DNA of 64,000 nt from Streptomyces sp. RB17 (GTDB taxonomy: Bacteria; Actinomycetota; Actinomycetes; Streptomycetales; Streptomycetaceae). Where the stretch lies: the NCBI RefSeq assembly GCF_009604455.1, contig NZ_WEGL01000006.1, positions 124,001-188,000 on the forward strand. Reading direction: 5' to 3'. Below are positions 24,340 through 31,533 of this stretch, one piece after another (within the stretch, counting starts at the first letter, position 1; every line of letters starts with the position of its first letter). Below the pieces are notes generated by a model that did no database searches, was not told the origin of the DNA, and saw only the letters and a program-made list of their open reading frames with translations. Made by a program: the position numbers and the translations under genes.

Positions 24340-25884
24340 TCACTCCGGCCGGCTGTTCGTGGAGGTCGGCGTGGTGACGAGCAGCTCGGTGATCTCCTTG
24401 GCAAGGTGCGGGCCGAGCTCGCCCCAGCCGTCCTTGTAGCCGTAGACGCCGGCCAGGGTGCGGGCCTCGTAGTCGCCGTTCATGATCTCGATGTCATCCG
24501 CGGTGATGAGTCCCGGGTGGGCGACGCCGACAGCCGACGAGACCTTCATCAGCTCCCTGCGCAGGGTGCGCAGGTAGACAGCGGCCCGGGTGGCCTTCGA
24601 GGTCGGGTCCAGGCCGCGGGCCAGCCACTGGTTCTGGGTGGCGATGCCGGTGGGGCACTTGTCGGTGTGGCACTTCTGCGACTGGATGCAGCCGATCGAC
24701 AGCATCGCCTCACGGGCCACGTTGATCATGTCGGCGCCCAGGGCGAAGGCGACCGCGGCGTTCTCGGGCAGGCCGAGCTTGCCGGAGCCGATGAAGGTCA
24801 GCTCGTCGGTGAGCCCGAGCTCGGCGAAGGTGCCGTAGACCCGGGAGAAGCCCATCCGGAACGGCAGCGACACCGAGTCGGCGAAGATCCGCGGCGCCGC
24901 CCCGGTGCCGCCCTCGCTGCCGTCGACGGTCACGAAGTCGACGCCACGGTCACCACGTGCCATCAGCGTGGCCAGCTCCTGCCAGAAGCCCAGCTCGCCC
25001 ACCGCGCTCTTGACCCCGACCGGCAGACCGGTCTCGGTGGCGAGCAGCTCGACGAAGTCGAGCATGGAGTCGACGTCGCTGAACGCGGTGTGCCGCGACG
25101 GGGAGGCGCAGTCCTTACCGACGGGGATGCCGCGGATTTCGGCGATCTCCGGTGTCACCTTGGCGCCCGGCAGCATCCCGCCCAGCCCCGGCTTGGCACC
25201 CTGGGAGAGCTTGATCTCGATTGCTTTGACGGGGGCGCTCGCGACCACGTCCTTGAGCTTGTCGAGGTTGAAGCTGCCGTCCTCGTTGCGGCAGCCGAAG
25301 TACGAGGTGCCGATCTGCAGCACCAAGTCGCCGCCGCTGCGGTGGTACGGCGACAGGCCGCCCTCGCCGGTGTTGTGCATCGTGCCCGCCAGCGCCGCTC
25401 CCTTGTTGAGCGCCGTGATGGCCGCGCCGGAGAGCGAGCCGAAGCTCATCGCCGAGATGTTCACGACGCTCGCGGGCCGGAAGGCCTTGGCACGCCCGCG
25501 CGGACCGCCCAGCACCTTGGCCGAGGGCAGCGGGACCTGCGGGTCGTGCGCGTCGGGCAGAGCGCCGGCGAAGGTGCGCTGCTTCAGGTAGGCGTGCCCC
25601 TGGACGTGCTCGACGTCGACCTCGGTGCCGAACGCGAAGTAGTTGTTCTCTTCCTTCGCCGACGCGTAGATCCAGGTGCGCTGGTCACGGCTGAATGGGC
25701 GCTCCTCCTCGTTGGAGGTCACGATGTACTGCCGCAGCTCCGGCCCTATCGTCTCCAGCAGGTACCTGGCGTGCCCGATCACCGGGAAGTTCCGCAGCAG
25801 TGCGTGCCGCTTCTGGACAAGGTCGCGGGCTGCCACCAGCGCCATTGCCGTTGCGGCGACGGCGCCGATCCTTCGGGCCTTCAT
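24340..25884 (-). CDS. FMN-binding glutamate-synthase-like protein
   Basis: This 514-residue stand-alone homologue of the GltB FMN/synthase domain starts at the ATG at 25884, which has GAGGAGGA six bases upstream. Residues 5-20 are hydrophobic, suggesting a membrane anchor. The FMN-barrel segments ISAMSFGSLSGAAI, KLSQGAKPGLGG and VDGSEGGTGAAP are present, and CIQSQKCHTDKC gives the C-x5-C-x4-C of the [3Fe-4S] cluster. It lacks the glutaminase domain, so glutamine-dependent glutamate synthesis is not expected. The true role of this single-domain family is unclear. It precedes the alpha/beta hydrolase by seven bases. Confidence 0.9.
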   Translation of the reverse strand: MKARRIGAVAATAMALVAARDLVQKRHALLRNFPVIGHARYLLETIGPELRQYIVTSNEEERPFSRDQRTWIYASAKEENNYFAFGTEVDVEHVQGHAYLKQRTFAGALPDAHDPQVPLPSAKVLGGPRGRAKAFRPASVVNISAMSFGSLSGAAITALNKGAALAGTMHNTGEGGLSPYHRSGGDLVLQIGTSYFGCRNEDGSFNLDKLKDVVASAPVKAIEIKLSQGAKPGLGGMLPGAKVTPEIAEIRGIPVGKDCASPSRHTAFSDVDSMLDFVELLATETGLPVGVKSAVGELGFWQELATLMARGDRGVDFVTVDGSEGGTGAAPRIFADSVSLPFRMGFSRVYGTFAELGLTDELTFIGSGKLGLPENAAVAFALGADMINVAREAMLSIGCIQSQKCHTDKCPTGIATQNQWLARGLDPTSKATRAAVYLRTLRRELMKVSSAVGVAHPGLITADDIEIMNGDYEARTLAGVYGYKDGWGELGPHLAKEITELLVTTPTSTNSRPE

Positions 25885-26219
25885 GAACGTTCCTCCTCGA
25901 GGCACGACTCCATCGCCATGCGGTGGAGCCCGCTTGTGTCGCATCGGGCGCCAGACGGCGCACACGGTCAAGGGCGCGCCAGCGCCATCGAAGAAAGGCG
26001 AGCCGACTCTAGAAGGCCACACGAATATGCACAGCGACGGCGATCACACCACCCAGACGACCGGGCCCAGGCCTCGCCCGCGAAACAGTGCCGGACATCG
26101 GCTTGTTGTTGAACCTCGCCGGATCTTGGTTCGTTCCTGCAGCAGGACGGCCGTTCTCCACGCTTCGAGGTGTCGGGCAACGTCGCGTCGAAGAACGACC
26201 GTTGGTGAAGAGTCTCGCG
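25885..26219. other. Intergenic, no gene seen
   Basis: 335 bases lie between the SGNH hydrolase 3' end and the glutamate-synthase-like start. It is somewhat less GC-rich than its surroundings (notably 26090-26140) and should hold the promoter for the minus-strand operon. I see no repeat or hairpin worth naming. Confidence 0.5.
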
Positions 26220-27068
26220 TTAGGGCCCCACCTGTCGCCAGTCCGTCACAGAGCGGGGGTTTGTGTGGTCAGCAGGGGTGACCCAGAAGGCTTTGCCCAG
26301 CTCAGCGCTAAAGTGGGCGCCTGTCCGGCCGTCACCGGAGGAGCGGCCGGTCAGGCGCCGCCCGATCCACGGCAGCAGATGCTCCCGGGCGAACCGCACG
26401 TCCGCCACCCGGCGCGTCACCCAGCCCGGCGGCACCGTGGCCGGCATCGGCACATGCCACTCGGTGTCCTCCGGCTCGTACCCGAGCGTCTGCCAGACCG
26501 CCTCGGCGACCCGGCGGTGCCCCTCCGCCGTCAGATGCAGCCGGTCCACGTCCCACAACCGGGGGTCGCCCAGCGCGGGCGCCCCGTACAGGTCGACGAC
26601 GACCGCGCCGTGCTTGCCGGCCAGCTCCTCCACGCAGGAGAACAGCTCCTCCATGCGGGGCCGGAACCGCTCCAGCACCGGGCCCTGACGGCCGGGGCTG
26701 CGCATCAGCACCAGTTGTCCGCAGGACGGGGCCAGGCGCTCCACGGCCTCGGTCAGCAGACCCTTCACCCGGCCCATGTCGCACTTGGGCCGCAGGGTGT
26801 CGTTGAGCCCGCCGACCAGTGTGATCACATCGGCGTTCATGGCTGCGGCCACGCCCACCTGCTCGTCGACGATCTGCGCGATCAGCTTCCCGCGCACGGC
26901 CAGGTTGGCGTACCGGAAGCCCGGCGTGCGGGCGGCCATCCGCGCGGCGAGCAGGTCGGCCCAGCCCCGGTAGGAGCCGTCGGGCAGCAGGTCCGACATG
27001 CCCTCGGTGAAGGAGTCACCGACCGCGACCAGGCTGCTGTAAGGAGGAGGTGTGGGATTCGTCTGCAT
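26220..27068 (-). CDS. SGNH/GDSL family hydrolase
   Basis: This 282-residue SGNH hydrolase has block I AVGDSFTEGMSD (nucleophile Ser), block III GGLNDTLRP (oxyanion Asn) and block V WDVDRLHLTAEGHRRVA (Asp and His of the triad). I chose the ATG at 27068 (MQTNPTPPPYSSLVAVGDS); the frame extends to 27113. There is no secretion signal, so it should be cytoplasmic, acting on an ester or acyl group. The gene is monocistronic. Confidence 0.9.
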   Translation of the reverse strand: MQTNPTPPPYSSLVAVGDSFTEGMSDLLPDGSYRGWADLLAARMAARTPGFRYANLAVRGKLIAQIVDEQVGVAAAMNADVITLVGGLNDTLRPKCDMGRVKGLLTEAVERLAPSCGQLVLMRSPGRQGPVLERFRPRMEELFSCVEELAGKHGAVVVDLYGAPALGDPRLWDVDRLHLTAEGHRRVAEAVWQTLGYEPEDTEWHVPMPATVPPGWVTRRVADVRFAREHLLPWIGRRLTGRSSGDGRTGAHFSAELGKAFWVTPADHTNPRSVTDWRQVGP

Positions 27069-27152
27069 GGCGTGAGCGATGGTATCCCGGCTCCATACCC
27101 GCCGGTCGGTCACCCCCGAGACGTCCAGGACCGCACCCGGGTCCGGCGGGTT

Positions 27153-27550
27153 GTCCGCGAGTCACTTGTGGTCGGCTCTCGGGTTCGGCTCGTCGCCGGG
27201 AGTCGCCGCGTGTGGCTGGCTCTCGGCTCCGGCTGGGCGCCGGGAGCCGCCGGCGGCCGGCTTCCGGGCCCGATGGGTCGCCGAGAGCCACGGGTGGCCC
27301 GCTCTCGGGTTCGCCTGGTCGCCGAGAGCCACCGGTGGCCCGCTCTCGGGTTCGGCGGATGGTCCGCGAGTCACCTGTGGTCGGCTCTCGGGTTCGGCTC
27401 GTCGCCGGGGTCACTTGTGGTCGGCCCTCGGCTCGTCGCCGGTAGTCACCTTGGCCGGCGCCGGGTCCGGCTGGTCGCCCCGGAATCACCCGGATCGGAC
27501 GCCGGGTCCGGCTGGTCGACCCGGAGTCGCCAGGGCCGGCTCCGACTCGG
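27153..27550. repeat. Degenerate 34-45 bp tandem repeat tract, about ten units
   Basis: Units begin GTCGCC or GTCCGC at about 27153, 27192, 27237, 27277, 27318, 27362, 27401, 27435, 27474 and 27515. The best-kept ones (27277, 27318) contain CCGAGAGCCAC then GGTGGCCCGCTCTCGG, complementary over the outer 7 and inner 4-5 bases, so each unit can form a hairpin. It lies between the SGNH and CNNM genes. Frames through it are low-complexity and not credible genes. Unit length varies, and there are no unique spacers, so it is not a CRISPR. Confidence 0.85.
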
Positions 27551-27622
27551 GGCAGTTCGCCCGGGGACGGCCGGCCCCGGGGGCCGGACCCGGCCGGCAA
27601 CCCCGCGGGATCCGCCGGAGGC

Positions 27623-28636
27623 TCACGCGGGCTGACCGAACAGTTCCCGCAGCACGTCCTCCATGGTCACGAGGCCGGCCAGCCGGCCGTCGTCGCCGAG
27701 TACCGCCGCGAGATGCGTACGGCTGCCACGCATCGCGGTGAGCACGTCGTCCAGCGGGGTCCGCTCCCGTACGCGCGCGATGGGCCGCATGTCCCGCAGC
27801 CGGAACGGCACGTCCCGCGGCGAGGCGTCCAGCGCGTCCTTGACGTGCAGATACCCCACGATCCGACGGCCCACGTCGACCACCGGGAACCGGGAGAAGC
27901 CCGAGTCGGCCGACAGCCGCTCCAACTGATCCGGGGTGACGCCCATGTGCGCGTACACCACCCGCTTCAGCGGCACCACGACGTCCCGCACCGGCCGGCG
28001 GCCCAGCTCCAGGGCGTCGTGCAGCCGTTCCTGCGCCCGGTTGTCGATCAGGCCCGCCTGGCTGGCGTCCTTGACGATCTCGGCGAGTTCGGCGTCCGTG
28101 AAGGTGGCCGCGACCTCGTCCCTCGCCTCCACCCTGAGCAGCTTCAGCAGCCCGTTGGCGAACGCGTTGACCGTGAAGATCACCGGGCGCAGGGTCCGGG
28201 ACAGCGCGACCAGCGGCGGGCCGAGCAGCAGCACGCTGCGCACCGGTTCGGCGAGCGCGATGTTCTTCGGGACCATCTCGCCCAGCAGCATGTGCAGATA
28301 GGTCGCCAGGGCCAGCGCGATCACGAAGGACACCGCGTGCCCCGCGCTCACGGGCACACCGAGCGCGTGGAACACCGGCTCCAGCAGATGCGCGATCGCC
28401 GGCTCGGCGACGACACCCAGGACCAGCGTGCACAGCGTGATGCCAAGCTGGGCCGCGGCCAGCAGCGCGGAGACGTGCTCCAGACCCCACAGCACGCTCT
28501 TCGCGCGCCGGTCGCCCTCCTGGGCCAGCGGCTCGACCTGCGAGCGGCGCACGGAGATCAGCGCGAACTCGGCGCCGACGAAGAAGGCGTTGACGACGAG
28601 GGTCGCCAGCCCGATGAGCAGCTGTACGGCGGTCAT
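27623..28636 (-). CDS. CNNM/CorC-type membrane protein with CBS domains (downstream copy)
   Basis: This 337-residue protein has an N-terminal DUF21/CNNM transmembrane domain (LLIGLATLVVNAFFVGAEFALISVRRSQ, shown in short: AEFALISVRRSQVE is the conserved part; LGEMVPKNIALAEP is the second hallmark) and a C-terminal CBS pair (FSRFPVVD, LVTMEDVLRELFG). It lacks the CorC/HlyC domain seen in the partner. The family is implicated in magnesium/cobalt efflux. Its ATG overlaps the partner's stop by four bases. Confidence 0.92.
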   Translation of the reverse strand: MTAVQLLIGLATLVVNAFFVGAEFALISVRRSQVEPLAQEGDRRAKSVLWGLEHVSALLAAAQLGITLCTLVLGVVAEPAIAHLLEPVFHALGVPVSAGHAVSFVIALALATYLHMLLGEMVPKNIALAEPVRSVLLLGPPLVALSRTLRPVIFTVNAFANGLLKLLRVEARDEVAATFTDAELAEIVKDASQAGLIDNRAQERLHDALELGRRPVRDVVVPLKRVVYAHMGVTPDQLERLSADSGFSRFPVVDVGRRIVGYLHVKDALDASPRDVPFRLRDMRPIARVRERTPLDDVLTAMRGSRTHLAAVLGDDGRLAGLVTMEDVLRELFGQPA

Positions 28637-29976
28637 CGCGCCCCCTCCGGTGTCTCGTGGGCCCGCTCGTCGTCCAGCGGCGCGTGCAGCAGCACCCGCG
28701 CCGCGCGGCGGCCCGTGGCGTCCACCACGTCCAGCCGCCAGCCCGCGACCTCGACCGTGTCACCGCTCACCGGTATCCGGCCGAGCAGGGTCGCGACCAG
28801 GCCGGCCAGGGTCTCGTACGGCCCCTCGGGCACGCGCAGACCCACGCGGGCCAGCTGGTCGGTGCGGGCGGCGCCGTCGGCCGAGTACAGGGCCCGGCCC
28901 TGCTCGTCCGCCCCGGCGGGGGCGAGGTCGGGCGTCTCGTGCGGGTCGTGCTCGTCGCGTACCTCGCCGACGACCTCCTCGACGATGTCCTCCAGGGTCG
29001 CCACGCCGGCCGTGCCGCCGTACTCGTCGATGACGACGGCCATGGTGCGCTTGCCTCCCAGCCGGTCCAGCAGCCGGTCGACGGTCAGGGACTCGGGCAC
29101 CAGCAGCGGCTCGCGCATCACCTGGGAGACGCGGCGGTGGCGGCGCTGGTCGGCGGGCACGGCCAGGACGTCCTTGATGTGGGCGACGCCGACGACCGAG
29201 TCCAGGCTGCCCCGGTAGACCGGGAACCGGGACAGACCGGTGGCCCGGGTCGCGTTCGCCACGTCCGCACAGGTCGCCTGCGCGTCGAGGGCGATGACCT
29301 GGACCCGCGGGGTCATCACGTTCTCCGCCGTCAGGTCGGCCAGGTTCAGCGTCCGCACGAACAGCTCGGCGGTGTCCGCCGCCAGCGCGCCCGCCTTGGC
29401 GGAGTGCCGGGCGAGCGCCGCCAGCTCCTGCGGGCCGCGCGCCGAGGCCAGCTCCTCGGCGGGCTCGATGCCGAACCGGCGCACGACGTGGTTGGCCGTG
29501 CTGTTCAGGTGCGTGATGAAGGGCCGGAAGACCGCGCTGAACCAGCGCTGCGGATTGCCCACCCGCTTGGCCATGGCCAGCGGCGCGGAGATCGCCCAGT
29601 TCTTCGGCACCAGCTCGCCGACGACCATCAGGAACACCGTGGACAGCGCCGTACCCAGCACCAGCGCCACCGAACTCGCCGTACCGCCGGACAGGCCCAT
29701 GGCCCGGAACGGACCGGCGAGCAGCTTGGCGATCGAGGGTTCGGCGAGCATACCGACGACCAGGTTGGTCACGGTGATGCCGAGCTGGGCGCCGGAGAGC
29801 TGGAAGGTCAGGTTCCGTACGGCCTTCAGGGCACCCGGGGCGCCGCGCTCGCCGCGTTCGGCCGCCCGCTCCAGCTCGCCGCGCTCCACCGTGGTCAGCG
29901 AGAACTCCGCCGCCACGAAGGCGCCGCAGGCCAGCGACAGCAGGATGGCCACCAGAAGGAGCAGCACTTCGGTCAT
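28633..29976 (-). CDS. CNNM/CorC-type membrane protein with CBS and CorC domains (upstream copy)
   Basis: This 447-residue DUF21-CBS-CorC_HlyC protein has four hydrophobic segments in residues 1-190, the motifs AEFSLTTVERGELE and VGELVPKNWAISAP, CBS segments (VMTPRVQVIALDA, GLSRFPVYRG, YGGTAGVATLEDIVEEVVGE), and a C-terminal transporter-associated domain. It is the first gene of a two-gene unit with the shorter paralogue; the pair likely forms hetero-oligomers in the membrane. A role in Mg or Co ion homeostasis is inferred from the family. Confidence 0.93.
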   Translation of the reverse strand: MTEVLLLLVAILLSLACGAFVAAEFSLTTVERGELERAAERGERGAPGALKAVRNLTFQLSGAQLGITVTNLVVGMLAEPSIAKLLAGPFRAMGLSGGTASSVALVLGTALSTVFLMVVGELVPKNWAISAPLAMAKRVGNPQRWFSAVFRPFITHLNSTANHVVRRFGIEPAEELASARGPQELAALARHSAKAGALAADTAELFVRTLNLADLTAENVMTPRVQVIALDAQATCADVANATRATGLSRFPVYRGSLDSVVGVAHIKDVLAVPADQRRHRRVSQVMREPLLVPESLTVDRLLDRLGGKRTMAVVIDEYGGTAGVATLEDIVEEVVGEVRDEHDPHETPDLAPAGADEQGRALYSADGAARTDQLARVGLRVPEGPYETLAGLVATLLGRIPVSGDTVEVAGWRLDVVDATGRRAARVLLHAPLDDERAHETPEGAR

Positions 29977-30128
29977 CGGGTCACCCCCGTCCCATGATCG
30001 GACAGGGCGCGACGGGACGCGCGGTGGCGTGGACCGGGAGGCTCGCCCATGGGCGGACGCTCACAACCTTTCACAGAGGGCCGAGTGCTCCCTCCATGGT
30101 AAAGGATGAGCAAAGAAAGCTCTGTGTC

Positions 30129-30554
30129 TCAGTCGGTGAGCGGCTTGACCCAGCGCCGCCACTGCTCCTGCGGGCCGAAACCGGCGGCGCCCCAGGCGTG
30201 GTGGGCCGTCTCGTTGCGGACCAGCACCATCGCGTCAGCGCGCCGCCCGCCGAGCCGGACGAACCGCTCCTCGGCGGCGGCCAGCAGTGCCGACCCGATG
30301 CCCTGCCGGCGCCGCTCCGGATGCACCGCGAGCCGGTACAGATGGCAGCGCCAGCCGTCGAAGCCCGCGATCACCGTGCCCACCAGTTCGCCGCCCTGCT
30401 CGGCGAGGATCAGCGCCTCGGGATCACGGTCGACCAGCCGCTCCACCCCGTCCCGGTCGTCGCTGATACTGGTGCCCTCGGCGGCCGTCTTCCAGAAGGC
30501 GAGCACCGCGTCGAGGTCGGCGCGGGCCGCGGGGCGCAGACGCAGATCAGTCAT
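30129..30554 (-). CDS. GNAT family N-acetyltransferase
   Basis: This 141-residue single-domain GNAT has the acetyl-CoA motif RRQGIGSALLAAAEERF around residue 84, an N-terminal DLRLRPAARADLDAVLAFW start, and a C-terminal AHHAWGAAGFGPQEQWRRWVKPL typical of RimI-like small-molecule or protein acetyltransferases. The acceptor is unknown. The gene lies 45 bases downstream of the LLM oxidoreductase on the same strand and may be co-transcribed. Confidence 0.92.
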   Translation of the reverse strand: MTDLRLRPAARADLDAVLAFWKTAAEGTSISDDRDGVERLVDRDPEALILAEQGGELVGTVIAGFDGWRCHLYRLAVHPERRRQGIGSALLAAAEERFVRLGGRRADAMVLVRNETAHHAWGAAGFGPQEQWRRWVKPLTD

Positions 30555-30599
30555 GGGGTCATCGGATCACGGGTGTGTGTCCCGCGGGGGGACTTTCCA

Positions 30600-31487
30600 T
30601 CATGCGGACTCGGCACGCAGTCGCTCCATGACCGGCGCGAAGGCCTCCATGTACGGCTCCAGCACGGTCAGATAGGAGAAACCGAACCGCTCGCGCTGGG
30701 CCCGCACCCGCGCCACGATGTCCTCCAGCGGGCCGGCCAGCACGATGGGCAGGGCCAGTGCGGCGTCCAGGGCCAGCTGCGACTGCCGCTCCAGCAGCGG
30801 CTTGAGTACGGGCTCCGGATCGTCGGTGACCGCCACGAGCTGGATGAGCAGGTTCAGCTCCGCCGCCTCCGCCCGCTCCTGCGCCAGGACCTGGTAGCGC
30901 GCCACCCGCTCGTCCAGTTCCTCGGCGCTGAGCGGTTCCAGCGATCCCGGAGCGGAGCCCGGCCGGGCGCCGGTGAAGGCCGCGATGTCCGCGTGCTCTG
31001 CGGTCAGCCGCAGCATCCGGTCACCGTTGGCGCCGATCAGCAGCGGCACCCGGGACTGGACGGGGTGGGGCTCGTGTGCTTCGGAGCCGAGCAGCCGGTC
31101 CAGTTCCTCGACCGTGCACCGCAGATGATCCACCCGCTCGCGCGGTGAGCCGTACGGCAGCCCCGCCGTCTCGTGCTCGGCCGGCACATAGCCGGTGCCC
31201 AGGCCGAGTTCGAGGCGTCCGCCGGTGAGCGCGTCCGTGGTCGCCACCTCACGAGCCAGCAGGGCCGGGTTGTAGAAGCCCGCGTTGAGCACGAATGTGC
31301 CGAGCCGCGGCCGTCGCGTCGCCTCGGCCGCCGCGACCAGCGCCGGGAACGGAGCGGGCATCCCGAGGTGATCGGGGACGAGGATCACGTCGTAGCCCAG
31401 CTCCTCGGCGCGCCGGCACTTCGCGCGCCACTCGGCGGCGGGCGCGGGCGTGAGCAGATTGACCCCGAAGCGGAACGGACGTGACAT
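30600..31487 (-). CDS. LLM-class F420-dependent oxidoreductase
   Basis: This 295-residue luciferase-like (TIGR03621-type) enzyme starts at the ATG at 31487, with GGAG eight bases upstream; an in-frame TTG sits directly before it. MSRPFRFGVNLLTPAP, the segment VLVPDHLG, GRLELGLGTGYVPAEHE and IGANGDRMLRLTAEHADI are hallmarks, and the last two line the F420 phosphate and isoalloxazine site in homologues. It is a probable hydride-transfer enzyme using reduced F420; the substrate is unknown. Confidence 0.92.
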   Translation of the reverse strand: MSRPFRFGVNLLTPAPAAEWRAKCRRAEELGYDVILVPDHLGMPAPFPALVAAAEATRRPRLGTFVLNAGFYNPALLAREVATTDALTGGRLELGLGTGYVPAEHETAGLPYGSPRERVDHLRCTVEELDRLLGSEAHEPHPVQSRVPLLIGANGDRMLRLTAEHADIAAFTGARPGSAPGSLEPLSAEELDERVARYQVLAQERAEAAELNLLIQLVAVTDDPEPVLKPLLERQSQLALDAALALPIVLAGPLEDIVARVRAQRERFGFSYLTVLEPYMEAFAPVMERLRAESA

Positions 31488-31533
31488 CAACTCTCCTGGC
31501 TGGAAGGTGACTTGGGTTACCGTCGCGATTCCA

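Noticed and set aside
27153..27550. CRISPR-like regular repeats
   Set aside because: Unit length varies from 34 to 45, there are no unique spacers, and no cas gene is near; it is a degenerate tandem repeat.
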